This document shows positions 35,900 through 48,653 of a stretch of DNA of 64,000 nt, one piece after another (positions within the stretch are counted from its first letter, which is position 1; each line of letters starts with the position of its first letter). The DNA is from Gymnopilus junonius (lineage: Eukaryota > Basidiomycota > Agaricomycetes > Agaricales > Galerinaceae). The position numbers and the translations under genes are program-made. The notes under the pieces were generated by a model, which saw only the letters and a program-made list of their open reading frames with translations, did not search any database and was not told where the DNA came from. Location of the stretch: positions 310,001 to 374,000 of the forward strand of contig JADNYJ010000004.1 in the NCBI GenBank assembly GCA_015501075.1, given 5' to 3'.

Positions 35900-37020
35900 G
35901 ATGCCCCTTTCAGGTTCTCGAGGTGGTACCATGGAACCCGACCTTTAATTCGCGTTGGAAGACGAGGATGCTTTCCGTTTTTGGATGATAGATTGTATCC
36001 ACAGTGCGTGAAATTGTACTGTCTGCTTTCGTGTCAACGAAAGTCTCAACCCAATCTTCCCATCTGCATTCATATCCGGTACAAAGCTCTGTTCAGCGCG
36101 CTGGCCAGAAAAATTGAAAGAAGATCATGATACACCATCCACCTTGCATCATGTTTTCTGATACCCCAACGCAATAGGCAGAAGTGACATTGAATGTATA
36201 ACCACTACACCAAGATGTGGGATATGGCGCTTAGATGCTCCTTCCAGACCCTCATATTGAGGAGATGAGGGGAGCATGAAATCCAATCTTCAATCCGCGT
36301 TGGAACAGGAATAAGCTGTTCACGTAGTTCAATTCGATGGTGCGGACACCTTTCGCATGATAGATCGCACCCAGTGCGTAAAACTGTACTATCTGCTCGT
36401 CGTGTCAGTAAATCTGAATTTGAGGTACAGTCGTATAACGTCATTGCTATCCGGAGTACTTTGAAAACACTCGTCCTCCAGATACAATCGCTGAATTGAT
36501 GTCCGGCGTACTTTGGGGAAACAGTCGTTCTCCAAATACAGTCTTTGACATCCGGCCGCACTTCGATGAATCATTGGACGCCCCATTTAAGGTCTCGAGG
36601 TGAATGGAACTCGTGTTGGAAGACGAATACGCCTTCCACTTTTGGATACTACTTTGAAGAAACATTTGACAATCTTTGATATCCAGCCGCACTTGAACAA
36701 ATCAATGGATGTCCCATTTAGGAACTCAAGGTGGATGGAACCCAACCTTCAATCCGTGTTAGAAGACGAACGGCTTTCCATTTTTGGTTTCCAGAGTGCG
36801 TAAACTTGTACTGTCTGCTTTCCTGTCAAGGAACTTGACTTTGAGGTACAATCGTTGCCTAATTGATCTCCGTCGAACGATCGCCTTAAAAGTGCAATCG
36901 TTGTCTAATTGATCCCAGGCGTACTTTGAACAAAACAATCTTTGCATAATTGATCCCGAAACGGACTTTGAAGAAACAACCGTCCTCGCGATACAATCGA
37001 TGCGTCATTAAAACATTCCG
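35900..37020. repeat. Degenerate nested tandem repeats
   Basis: Two levels of repetition. A larger unit recurs near 35935, 36287, 36610 and 36745 with blocks such as CGTGTTGGAAGACGA and GTGCGTAAAMTTGTACTGTC (the second at about 36004, 36373 and 36794). Within 36445-37010 a shorter unit of roughly 48-50 bp recurs around GGCGTACTTTGAA, CGTCCTCCAGATACAATCG and AATTGATC. Copies are diverged and no frame is conserved across them. Confidence 0.7.
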
Positions 37021-40000
37021 CGTCCTTTGACAAAACTTTCGTCCTCCCAGGATCAATTACCAAGCAGACTCCTAGAACCAAAGGTCGACACTCCAGACAG
37101 CTTCTTAAAATCCAAGTGCAACTATACTGTCCCATCTGTGCGCAATCCTGCCCTAGGAATCTAATTCCATCCTTACTTGACAGGATATTGGGCGTAGACA
37201 CCCTAAGCCCTATATCCTGCTCCCAATCCGCCGGACGCCTGGCCAAAATGCCAGCAATTTCCTCTCGCATTAATGCTCCTGGATGCAAGTGATGCGGCGA
37301 CCTCGATCTTCAATCCAAATATAGCGAAAGGTGAATACGCTGCTCAGCACGACGAAATGCATATTGTGGTGTGAGATATCTGCACAAATGCCTGCGGCGC
37401 ATGAGGTGTTCATATAACTTGACCCGGCATGCTGGATGCAACTCAACAATCCGGTCACGCATGAGGTTTGAAGGTGTCCTAGAATTACGAAGGAGGCCTA
37501 ACCAGAGCAGGGGGGACCACCGAGCCCGTGTTCGCAGTGTCGATTATATTTGCGGGTACGCACTCATTCCCCTCAATGAACCAGTTTACTGACCCATATC
37601 CAGCTGCTCCACCTCTTGCAAGAATGAAGTAGGACCCTATTACGATGTTCTAAGGATGTCGCGGAGTCATACACCCATGCCAGCCAGGACAGGCCCATAG
37701 ACATGGCAATTCATTGGCTGCGCCTTCCTTCGGTGGCCGGGACATGAAAAATTTGACACCTTTATCAAAGGGCGCCCCTTGGTCTTCAAGACCCCAGTTA
37801 GTTCCACAACCGCCCTCTATGCATTCGTCAATATTGCCTGCGCAATCTCTGTCGACTTCGGACTCGCGGGAAGTGCGTGTCACATGTCACATCACCGTGA
37901 CATATAGTGAGTCAAAGCATCAAGGTGCCTTCTCCATCCTTCTGCAACCATAATGCTCATCGATTGAACAGAACAGGTTCTCCAATAATCTGAGAGGTGT
38001 GATCAACGTCAGCAAGCCTTCAAGAAGAGTGTGACAGCAAGTGAAAACCTGAAGACCTCAAGATGAATAATAATGAAGGTGTCTCCAAGAAGAAAATGAA
38101 AGTGTGCACGTCAAGAACGAAAACGAACCCCTTAGGAGTTGTGAAGCTAACTACGTCGAGCAAAGTACTGCTCAAATGAAAGGACTGAAGAACTTACTTT
38201 TTGAGCAAAGTCTCGCTCCTGAGTAATGTCGAAACTGACCCCTTCTTAGAGCAGAAAGAGACAGTCCCGGCATAAAAATCTTAACAGCGCAATTGAATGC
38301 CGTCCAGGAGGACGGTTGTCCGAGGCTGCACCGGCGAGCATGAATTTGCACCACTGCCGTAGTTGCTCCCCAAGCAATGTCCTTCCACCCCGAACCATGT
38401 ATGTTATGACATCTGGAAAACTGTTTTGCTGAATATTCGTTCGTAGGAAATAAGGTTGACACGGCGCAACAAGACTGTCATTTCCCATCGACGTTGCTGC
38501 AGCAATGACATTGCCCAAGTCGTCGCAAATTTCATTGCGAGAAGCTTGGTTTTGCGAGGTGTTCAAGTCAAAATCCTGCTGAAAAATTGTTCTTCTAACC
38601 GTCCAGCTTCATCTCCTGTAGGTGTAATCAACGGGTCCCAGGTCTGGCCGTTCGAAGGGTTTATTCTTGGAAGGCGATCCATCGCTACCCAGGTTGCGTT
38701 GATACTCGAGAGACCGAAAAAAGGATTGAAAAAGAAGAAATGAAGTTGAAAATATCGAAACCTGTGAGTCCGATAAAAGAAGGCGTGACAATGTTCAGGT
38801 TGTGTTGAGACGCAATGAGAACACATCTTTGGCCTCTTTCGGCGGTGTTTCAAATTGCCTCATAATTCAAATTTGCTTCCGCGACATTAGCGGCTTGCCG
38901 CCAGAGCATCTGCAGCAGTTTTATCTCTTTATCCTCACACAATGCCTAGAGAAGATATGCAATCAAAAGCTTTGCTTCTGACCACGAATAATAATACGTA
39001 AAATTCAAGTGAAGTCCAAGAATCCCTGCAAGTGCCACAACTCCTTGGAAGTTGGTAATCCTGCCTTTCCTGAAGCCCAATCGCCCCGAAAAAATGACCT
39101 CTTCAAATAGTCCGATACCTCTTCACTTTATCTTGTCCATGCGATCCTTCTTTCTCTATTCTTAATGGCTAGTAATGAAAAATACTATTGGGATTACCGG
39201 TGCGTCTGTATCCAGATCCAATGCTTAGCTGAGCCGCTTCATCCCAGTACCTCTTTAAGAACGACACAGTAGCTATCTTCTGGTGGATCTAGTCCCCCTC
39301 TATACTCGATTCCCAACCCATAGTGTTAACGATCGTCAAGCACGCTTGAATCATCAAATACTTTATCGCATCGGAACCAGGAACTGCGGCGTGATTCATA
39401 GACAGGCCATGAATTCTCAGATACATGACCGACTGAAGACTTGCTCATGAAGTACTGTATTCCTTTATAGTCCGTATCTTTTTGGTATCCTTGGACAGCA
39501 AGTCGATTTCACTGCGAGCTCTTACACGCAGGATCAAGGTTTGTCTAAATTTTGAAATGGAATGCGGTATTAAACCTTCCGCACAGGTTACATTGCACAT
39601 AAACAAATGACTTAGAGGGGTCTGATCAGGAAATTATCCTTCCGACCACGTCCGAACCTGTCCCATAGGGCAGACTGCTCGGTGTCGAGAATCTCGCTGG
39701 TCCAATCATTTTTTGGGAGAAGCAGAGCTTGCATTTCGAACATATTTAAGACAGCTTGAACTCCATTCCTACACGTGGTATTCCCAGGTTTTGATTTTCT
39801 CACCCACACAATCATTCGAGTAAGCTTTTCTCTTTTTCATTGTCGCTCAAATTTTCAACGTATTCCTTTCTCATCCTACCATTTTTATTTTGTATTTCAG
39901 AACCCTGTGCATATCTTCGTTGGCTATTTTTGTTCCCCGATTTCTACACAAGCTTTCGCATGTGTGTGGTGCCAATGCCGAGCTCTGACTGATCCTTCAC

Positions 40001-41383
40001 TGGACGTGATTGTCTATTTACCATGGTCTTGTTCTTTCGGTTTTACCTTGCCGTTGGCGGCTGGCTGCAGTAAAACTGTTGAAGCTTTCCACTTGCTCAT
40101 GATGACAGAGAATTTTGATGGTCTCAGAAACTCGAAGCGGCAAACCGGGACTACTGGCGACCACTCCGTATTATGCCAATTGGTTGCCTCGCTTGCAACA
40201 CAAAAGCAGTCCCGAATCACAAGTTCTGTGAAGGATATAAGTTCCAGATCGACAACACAATATTATAATGGCGTCTAGAACATGTCTGGTGGGTTTTTCT
40301 AAGATGCGGTATTGGCAGATACTCCACTCACGTCAAATACAGGCAGATGGTCGATCATGTCGGATGCTCGGAATGCATCTCGTTCTTCCGTTAAATGTAT
40401 CCCTCCCTCCCCACGCAAAGCAATTTTACCATGCCGTGAAAGCAGTGAAAAGCACTTCGAGAGGAGCCCGTGACTATTTGAACATCGTCCTTCTCATCGC
40501 GTCTATCTTTGTAGACACATCAAGGTACGCGGGTTTTCCTTGACATAGTCTTGCTTTAATCCTCAACCGGACCTTTGCGCATTTCCAGTTCCTCTCAATG
40601 TCCATCAGTACAGTCTAGACTCTAGACCGACGGATGGAATCGCCCCACATGTACCTGTCCTTCGGCTTCATCTGGCAGAATGGTTCCCTGTATTATTTCC
40701 TCTCTTGCTCCGTCGAAGGACACTGGGACACCCCCGCTTTCTTTTTTGAAGTGTCAACGCACGGAACATAACGTATTATTATTACTGGCTCGGCGTACTT
40801 TGCCATACCCCCGAGATTCTGATCTTCACGATTTTGAAACTGCTGCATACTCGATATGCCATCCAAATGGCTTATGGGACACAAATTCGAAGAATATTTT
40901 GCAATTATGCTTTGATTATGCTGGTTCTGAAAATTCGCTGCAGATGAATTCGTCGTAATCAACTATGATGTTACGTTCAACTCTTTCCCAATGCTAGCGG
41001 CATGTAAGTGTTTTCTCTTTGACTATGAGCGGGTCATGTATGGCAGTCTATGCGGACGTTCTTTGTCCATCTTGGCATAGATGATCCCTCTCACGTCTGC
41101 CCATTATTCTTATAGCACATACTACAACAATAGCTCAAGGAAAGGCCGAAGTTTCGCATGCGATTCTAATGTGGGCCGCGTATCAACTTCTGCTCTTTTT
41201 CTCCTGTCTGCTGTCCTTCAAGACTCCTTCGATTGTCAGAATCCTTCCGTGGCAAGTGAAATAGCAGCGATGAGAACAAGGAAAGAGGGATTGGTACGGT
41301 GATTGCGCCCTGGAATCAAAGTTCAAATTAGCATTCTAAACTTCTATGCCGCACTAGATAATACTACACGCCTCTGGACAAAG
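37021..41383. other. Long gene-poor stretch
   Basis: 4.3 kb with many short frames on both strands, none with recognisable motifs or a consistent exon chain. Possible weak exons lie at 39775-40278 and 40268-40543, but I cannot support a gene. Probably decayed sequence or unannotatable lineage-specific DNA. Confidence 0.4.
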
Positions 41384-41390
41384 TATAAAA
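41384..41390 (+). promoter_or_regulatory. TATA box of the WSC-domain gene
   Basis: TATAAAA, 79 bp ahead of the ATG at 41469, the usual place for a strong inducible fungal promoter. Confidence 0.6.
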
Positions 41391-41468
41391 GCCAGAAGGA
41401 AACGGGCTCAAACGACATCCTATTTTCTTAGGATAATCCTCACTGCGCAAAAGCTCATCTGGGCCATC

Positions 41469-42695
41469 ATGTCTCCGACCTTTCTATCTCGGCTTGCAAT
41501 CCTTGCATTGTCAATAGCTCCCGTAAGTAATGCAATAGTCTATTGTCTTTATATTGGAATCTGAACGATTTCCCTCAGGTCGTTCTTGCCCTGCCTTCTG
41601 GCTCTCATCTAGAGAGGAGGCAAAACGGTACAAACCCGAACTTAGCCCTGCCCGGATGGACCTTCGTTGGATGCTTCACGTTGGTGTCGGCATCTTCGTT
41701 TATACATTCATGCTAAACATTATCTGTCCTCTTTAACAGTGATGCGGACCCCGCAACGCGCACTCTGCAAGAGCATACCATTGTCAATCCGGGAATGACA
41801 CCAGCCTTGTGCACTGAATTCTGTGGCAACTTTACTATTCCTCAGACCTTTGCTGGAACAGAGTTCACAAGCGAATGTTGTAAGTTCTATTTTTTAGACT
41901 TCCGTAATACAATTTCGGTGTATATTTTGGATTATAGCCTTTCTCTGCCATCATCCCTAAAAATACCCATGACTGATTCTGTCTCATAACGTAGTCTGCG
42001 ATTTCAACATCCAAGGCACGGCAACCCAGGTCGATGATTCGGAATGTGACTTCCCTTGTGGAGGTGACGACACTTTAACATGCGGTGGTGCAAGTTTGAT
42101 CAGTGTATTCCAAAACTCCAACCCGGGCGTACTGCCTCTGCCAGCCAACAAGGCACAAGTTGGGACGTGGGCTTTCGACGGTTGCTTCACGTGGGTTCCT
42201 ATGTTTCAATTGCGGGATATATGGCATTAAATTTAAGAATCACAGAGATGTCGTCGGTGACAACCCGCGCACACTTCTCGAGCGCTTTGATATCCCCGCG
42301 GGTGTCACAATTGAAAGCTGCACAGATCAATGCGCTGCAGCGGGATTTAACATCACGGGATTGGAGTTTGGAGAAGAATGCTGTAAGTCCACTCTTCCCT
42401 CTATCATAAACTTTCTTAAAATGACCTCATTTTTATAGGGTGTGGCAGCGCTTTCTCTCTCCCGACAGCTAACATCACTGCTGCCCCCACAGATTGCTCT
42501 CGTGCTTGCGAGGCCGATCCCACAGAGCTCTGCGGAGCTTCTTTCAGGCTGTCAGTTTACATCGACACAGGCGTTGACGGCGGTGAAGGTACCGACCCGA
42601 CTCCTTCACCTGTCCCGACTCCTATCCCAACACCCACCCCTGTACCGACCCCAGTCCCGACCCCTTCACCCGTTACTACTGACCCTATTGCCTAG
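41469..42695 (+). CDS. Secreted protein with two WSC domains
   Basis: Exon 1 encodes a signal peptide (MSPTFLSRLAILALSIAP, then VVLALPSG) ending in a Kex2-like LERR. Two WSC (carbohydrate-binding, Cys-rich) modules follow. The first runs from GWTFVGCFTDA through LCTEFCGNF and ECFCD to CDFPCGGDDTLTCGG. The second runs from TWAFDGCFTDV through SCTDQCAAAGF and GEECWCGSAF to CEADPTELCGASFRLSVY. The C-terminus is a Thr/Pro repeat (PTPIPTPTPVPTPVPTPSP). At least five exons; introns fall at the same place in both modules (inside CFT and inside EC[FW]C), evidence of internal duplication. Likely a wall-associated or secreted glucan-binding protein. Confidence 0.85.
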
Positions 42696-42879
42696 TTGGG
42701 CTTTGGATTGTGGAAGCCATTTTCGCCTGCTAGACAGTCCTCAGCCGTAATATACCTCTTTATGAATTGTATTATTTCCTTTGGTCATCAATGATAAGGC
42801 CTTGCAAGTTGCTTGTTGGTTGCTTGTCGAGATTTGGGAGATTAAGACTTCAGAGAAGTAGGTAGCTCACATCAGCCGG

Positions 42880-43100
42880 ACCTTATATATACAATATACA
42901 AGGGCCTTTGAGTTCGAATAAAAGTTTAATCTTGGTTCCACTGTGAGTTTCCCTTGCAGTTGAAATAAGAAGGCCTTTTATATTTTTAACTAATAAAAAT
43001 ATAAAAGGTCTTTTTATTTCAATTGCAAAGGAGACTTCACAGCTGAATCAATATTTGAATTTGTTTATTCAAATTTAAGAGACCTTCACATTCCTAAGCC
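42880..43100. repeat. Large imperfect palindrome (foldback / MITE-like)
   Basis: The core arms 42941-42989 and 42994-43042 are near-perfect inverted copies (CTGTGA ... CCTTTTATATTTTTA) around a loop of only about 6 nt. Weaker symmetry extends outward to about 42880 and 43100 (TTCGAATAAA against TTTGAATAAA). It lies about 250 bp after the WSC gene stop. No target duplication was found. Confidence 0.7.
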
Positions 43101-43699
43101 TCCAGTGTGTAGGGCAGTTTGGAGTGCATACATAGTTCTTGATAATTGTCATTTTCCCAACAGGCCAAAAAGTTCTTTCAGGTTCCAGTTGGGTTCCAAT
43201 CTGTCTCTGAGTAGCAAACTTAATAGTGCCCCTTCAAGTAAAATGAAGGTTCAACAACATTTACCCAGGTACTTATCCCAACAGCTCGCAACTGCTGTAT
43301 TTAAGAAATCAAGGGCTATTTTTAAGTTGCAGCGGCACTTTCCGCTTTGGCAATCCGAGTCGTCATGATGTTGACTGCTCCAGTTTTCTGGACCTCCTGT
43401 ACACAAGGATTCACCCTTTTGCTCTCGTCGAACACACCAGGCTTAAATATCAGGAAAGTACTCATCCTGAGTTCATTTTATGACGCCATTATCAGTTGAA
43501 GACGCCAGAATTTGTAACCAAAATCCCACTTGAACTCTTACATAGCATCTTCAAATTGGCCCAGAGTCTCTCTCCTTTACGAATAGAGGATTAACGAACT
43601 ACAAGAGGATGGAAATCTCGATTTCTCATGCTTCTCATGCATGACGTTCCTTCTCACTTGCATGTTCGGATTTATGGTCTACTTTCTTCCATGACTGCT

Positions 43700-44890
43700 G
43701 CCAGCGGACAAGAACTCACGAGTATCAATGGATAGCCTGTCTGTATATCTAAATAGGTCTGGCAATAGACCTTTGGATATTTGGAATTATCTGCCAATGA
43801 CATTGAAACCCTGTGCCTAAAGTCTTGGCTCAAAAAACTGTTAGAACACGCCAAATGCTGGCGTCGCTTGCCACTTACAAAAGGTTCTACTTCCACTTGG
43901 CCAGAAGAAGTTTTCAAGGTCCTGGAAAATACAAGCGCCAAATCTTGAATCTTTGGAAATATACTACCGCTTTTAGAGTGGACGCCCACTCATTTTGAAG
44001 GTTTCGACATTCAACATTCACTATTGTCGACTTTTCAGATAGAAACCAACGATGAGAACCGAATTGGTTTTGGACGGTCAACCTTTCTTGACGTTCTCGA
44101 GGTTCCGAACCTAGAGAACCTCTCCGTTTCAGGAGAGATATTCGCTCCTGAGGTCGATTTGCTCATCGTCACGCAAACACCTTTGGAAGACCGTGTCTTC
44201 CCGTTCATTCAGACTATCGCCCGAGATAATTCTGCACCTGGGCTTTTTCCCTCTTTGCACACGTTGGCCCTCATCGGTTGCCAAGTTGAAGAAGATTCGC
44301 CTTACCCGCTACTTCTAGATCTGGCGCACGCAACAAAATCCATCAGTCACCTTTATGTGACCCAACTTAATATACACTATGTTGACAGAAACGTATTCCA
44401 CGTTGTGGTGGAAATGGGTTTAGAAACCATCTTGTGGCCCAACCTGAAAAGTCTGAGTTGTATGATTGAGCTAGATAACGAGTTCGAGTATGAACCAGCT
44501 TCCTGCCTGGAAGTTGTTGAATGCCGTTCCAGAGAGCTGAAAAAGCATTGCGTCTTGCGCTTGTTTGGCACTGAAGCTCTTTGGTGGAAGCGTAATGATC
44601 CAGACACTTGGAAGCATCTTCAGGAGAAGGGGTTCTATGAGAGAATAGGTGGATACTGGTATGAAGGAGACATCGATTATATCCCATGGCCACCTCGAGC
44701 TAAGCGCATTTTCCACTCACCATCTTCTTGTCTCACAACAATAACGAATTCGAGGACGCTGAAGACTGTTGAATTCTTTGCGTATAATGGCGTTGTAACT
44801 TTCCTAAGAGCCACCTTCAGTTTTGTCTCCTCCTTTCAAATTGTTCCAATTTCCAGACCACCACTCGATTACAGGGTCTCCATTTCCTAG
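43700..44890 (+). pseudogene. F-box/LRR-like gene, probably broken
   Basis: The 3' part (44024-44890) is a long open frame with leucine-rich spacing typical of mushroom F-box proteins (FLDVLEVPNLENLSVSG, FPSLHTLALIGC, WPNLKSLSC). Upstream, fragments of the expected N-terminal region occur in different frames, such as DIWNYLPMTL near 43780 and APNLESLEIYY near 43950, separated by stops. I saw no intron set that joins them cleanly, so a frameshifted remnant is more likely than an intact gene. No F-box motif itself could be read. Confidence 0.4.
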
Positions 44891-45158
44891 AAGGTCATGC
44901 ATATACATATGCTAGTTGTGGTATGCATTGTCATACAGAGGCTTTCAAAATTTGGCAGCATTGAAGGTGAAGCTTTCTAGCTCTTTGTTGCCATCGAAGT
45001 CATAGTCATATTACGATCAGTCAACGTAACTTTACAATGGTTTGGAGTCCCTTCTGAAGGAATCACCTGTACAAAGAACCTGAAATTAAAGCAGAGGATT
45101 GGTGCCCGATGGATGGCGAATGGCTAAAGGAACAATGGAGATGTTGGTCCAGATTCGA

Positions 45159-45547
45159 CTAGTACATTTCGAGACTCATGCCATCGTGGATCTCGTAGTC
45201 ATCCAAGGTAATGTGGTCCTTGTAAATTGTGTACCTGAAAGAATGTGTAATTCTTCCGGGGATCCAAAAAAGGGCTGAACGTTACCATTTTTTGAGCTGG
45301 ATCTTGGAAGCATCAGTCCCGGTCTGGGCTGCTATGAGCTTCTTGAGGTCCCCAACAGTGTCCTCAGGACTACACTTGACGCGAACTGCAAGTTGAATAG
45401 TGAAAATTTTCAGTTTCATCGTTGCCAAGTGAAATGGCAAACCAACCTTTGCGCCCAAGTCGGTCATTAGCTATGATCTAAAGATCGTTAGGATAGGTGC
45501 ATACGAGAAACAGGGCAGTGTGCTCAACATACTTCAATGAGAGGCAT
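45159..45547 (-). CDS. HUB1: Ubiquitin-like modifier Hub1 (UBL5)
   Basis: Four exons on the minus strand from the ATG at 45547: MPLIE / [10 protein letters not shown] / [34 protein letters not shown] / [24 protein letters not shown], stop at 45161-45159. This is the complete Hub1/UBL5 ubiquitin fold of the usual 73-residue size, ending in the characteristic tyrosine rather than a diglycine, so it is not conjugated like ubiquitin. Hub1 binds spliceosome components (Snu66) and alters 5' splice-site choice. The pathway fits an intron-dense genome. Divergent from clathrin light chain, 202 bp between starts. Confidence 0.93.
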
Positions 45548-45749
45548 TTCGTCGATTAGGACTCGTTAGTAAGAGAAACGGAAAGGCAAATGAAATATGG
45601 TGAACGTTCGAATCAAAGGTGACTGGTACCGATTCATTGCTTGTCAATAATTGGTGACGTCAAATATAGAAATAAACTCGCACGGCAACAGTTATGCCGA
45701 CTACAATCGAGCTTTCTGTTGTTACACCTTCCGCAGAACCACATTCACT

Positions 45750-46780
45750 ATGAGCGACCTTCTTGATACCGACTTCAGCTCATCGTTCCAGAACAACAGC
45801 AACGACGAGATTGACTTCGACCGTGCCGCGTCAGCGTTCCCTGACATCTCCCTGGATGGTTCTACTGAGCTACCCACTGCACCATCCTTAGCTGCGGGAG
45901 GGACTAACAGCGGATTTTCATTTGACGACTTCGATGACCCTCTGGAGAAGAAAGACACCACAGTGAAGGTCACCGGTGATGACGAAATTGAGAAATTCGA
46001 GAGCGAATTCCCCGACATAGAAGTTCCCCAGGTACGTTGCTTTCCTATCCCCAAGAGTCGATACGACATGTTTAGCCTACGGAAGAGTATCCTTTGACAA
46101 AATATATCTCTCATATACGCCTCGCAGCATCTTAATTCTTCTTTTCTGTCGCAATGCCTTCACTTGTGCTAATACGTATTTACAGCAATATCAACCTCCG
46201 CAACAGCCAAGTTACGCACCTACGACTTTTGCCCCTCAACCACAAACTTCTGCCTTTTCTTCCACCCCTATCTTGACCCAAGAGATTGAAGACGAGCCCC
46301 AGGTCATCAGGTCTCTTAAAGCATTGTTATGCCTTTCATGTCGCTGACCAGATCATCCGCCACAGGGACTGGCGTGAAAAGCAGCAGGAAGAAATTAAAG
46401 CTCGAGATGAGGCCTCCAAAGCTCGTCGACAGGAAACTATTGACAAGGCCGAACGAGCGATCGAGGAGTTTTACGAGACCTATGCCAAGAAGAAAGAGAG
46501 AAGTATCAGGGACAACAAGTTAGTACTATCTCGATTTCCATTTGATTTATTCTTAATTCTCTACAGAAATTCGGAGGCTGAGTTTGTTGCTGATCTTCAG
46601 GCGTCCTTGTCGGCCGGAACGACTTGGGATCGTATTTCTAATCTCATTGAGCTTCAAAACTCGCAGAGCAAGACCATTGCTCGCACTGGTGCTGGCACCA
46701 CCGACCTCTCAAGGTTCAAGGAGGTACTCTTGAGATTAAAGCGGGAAGGCGATGCTGCTCCTGGCGCCGCTGGTTATTAG
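45750..46780 (+). CDS. CLC1: Clathrin light chain
   Basis: Four exons (45750-46031, 46186-46310, 46366-46518, 46567-46780). Acidic N-terminus (MSDLLDTDFSSSFQ, SFDDFDDPLEKK), EKFESEFPDIEVPQ, then a Pro/Gln-rich linker. The heavy-chain-binding coiled coil (RDWREKQQEEIKARDEASKA, AERAIEEFYETYAKKKER) is followed by the conserved tail (TTWDRISNLIELQNSQSKT, DLSRFKEVLLRLKREG). Length and order match fungal Clc1. It acts on clathrin coats in endocytosis and Golgi sorting. Convergent with the monoacylglycerol lipase, about 200 bp between stops. Confidence 0.93.
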
Positions 46781-46979
46781 ATATCAGTTTTCTGTCGTTT
46801 CTTCGTCGAGGACGCCAAAATTTTATATCATCAGTTTATTTGTGGAAATTTAACTCTATGTTCGAAATTAATATGACCACCTTCAGTGGCCAGGGAATGG
46901 TATAAATGTGATAAGTTAGCAACTAGAATTCAACACTAGATGTCTGGTATAATTGAATGTCTGTCCATTTACGCTGGAA

Positions 46980-48335
46980 TCACAGCTTAGATTTTGAAGG
47001 CCCAGTTAAAACCTCGGCCTCATTATTGTTTCCTTGGGTGGACACGCCCTCGGGAGGCGAAGACGACGCATATATGTGTTCCTCAATGAACGCAGCCACT
47101 TCGGCTGCCAATTTCTCCTTAACACCAGCTGGTTCATTTTGAAGTTCATGATAGCCACCCTTTAGAATTCTTTAAGGTTCTGTAATATGCGTAAGAAGAT
47201 CATAAATGCTAACGTACGTCGTAAAGAGAAATCTTCTTTTTCTCGGCCGGAATCTTGTCATGGAAGTCTTTCGATGCTGTGTGGCTTGTCACCTTTGAAC
47301 CAGATTTAGCTAATTATCACGCAAACGGGACGAAGAGGGTAGCAGACCTTGTCTTCAGTTCCATGTATAATCAGCACCTGTCATAGAAGTCGAATGAATT
47401 ATGAGTGGCGATACGAAAAGGGGTACTGCGAATAGATACAGGAAGTTTCTTTGGCCAGTGAACGTGATCGTTGTACAGTAAAACTTCGCCCTAATGTGCC
47501 TGGAGTTTCAATAAGCAGTTCATTTTAAGAGTGGAGAAAGGTATGCACCTGTGAAAGCATATCACTGACGTTCTTCAGAGATCCCTGCTGCTTGATGAGG
47601 GGGTCCTTCAGGTAAGCGTTGTTAAATTCTGCGTCATGGGATAAATGCTAGTAGTTAAATAGTAGGGTAAGCTTAAATGATATTTCTCGGAATTTTGCAA
47701 ATGTAAAGTAAGGCTGACCTTAGCTTTCACAGCTGCAGAAACCAGCATGGATGGCAGAACATTCCCCACTTTAGTACCAACCCATCTTGTGAGTTTTGGT
47801 ACTGGTCTGGTCTGGAGGATCAGAGGACTGGTAGCAATGACTCCCTTAAGCGAGTCAAGTGTTTGCTTATATGCGCCCTTCTCGCCTTGAACTGCGAAGC
47901 CGAGAACTTCACCCCCACCCTATAATATAAGGAAGTTCATTATTGAAGTAGCAATCACAACGAGTTGCGGACCATGGAATGACCCATCAGGAACAAGGGT
48001 ACACCTTCGAAAGTCTTGCGAGCATGACTGATAGCCCAATTAATATCTTCCATTTGTTCTTTCCAAGACGTCTTTCCATATGAGCTATGCTTGCTCTTCT
48101 TGCCCGTCTTGTCCTGACTAGTTAACCCGAAGCCCCGCTGGTCGAATGCCAACACAGCGATACCACGCGCAGCAAGCAAAGGATGGAAGTGGGTGTATCT
48201 TCCGACATGTTCTGCAAACCCGTGTACGAAGACGACAGCAGCTTTGGGCGAGTTCGGCGGGGTGTAAGTTCGAGCATAAAACTGGGTTGAGTTCGGACCC
48301 GTAAGCCAGTGTTCCGCGTGTTGTTCCGTGGTCAT
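46980..48335 (-). CDS. YJU3: Monoacylglycerol lipase (alpha/beta hydrolase)
   Basis: Multi-exon minus-strand gene. First exon MTTEQHAEHWLTGPNSTQFY, then VVFVHGFAEHVGRY (oxyanion HG), FDQRGFGLTS and PLFLMGHSMGGGEVL (nucleophile Ser in GHSMG). Downstream exons include ATSPLILQT, and the last has GGYHELQNEP carrying the catalytic His. It ends SKSKL at 46982-46980. Family members hydrolyse monoacylglycerols at lipid droplets, mitochondria or endomembranes. The frame is open upstream to another Met at 48482, which would add 49 residues including an Arg-rich stretch; I prefer the start at 48335 because the family begins there. Confidence 0.85.
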
Positions 48336-48653
48336 GTTTATTCTGGTCAAGTAGGAACGAGTAAAAGAGGAATAAGTGAGAACTGGAAGGTGTCTGCGAA
48401 AGAAAGGTAAGGACTTGGAAGTCCAAAGCTGGAGAAACATACCAGATCGGGGTGCATGCGGGGTAAACATCCGGCACACCATGGATTACCGCATAACCGG
48501 AATTGCTTGCACCTGCAGAAACTTTATCGACATCAGCCAATCATCTTCACACGACCTTTAAGTTTGTGGAGCTTTAAAGTGGACAAAGAAAGCGCCCTTC
48601 GGCATCTTAGTATGTGGTATATTCAACAGACTGGTTTCATCCTTTACAAACTT

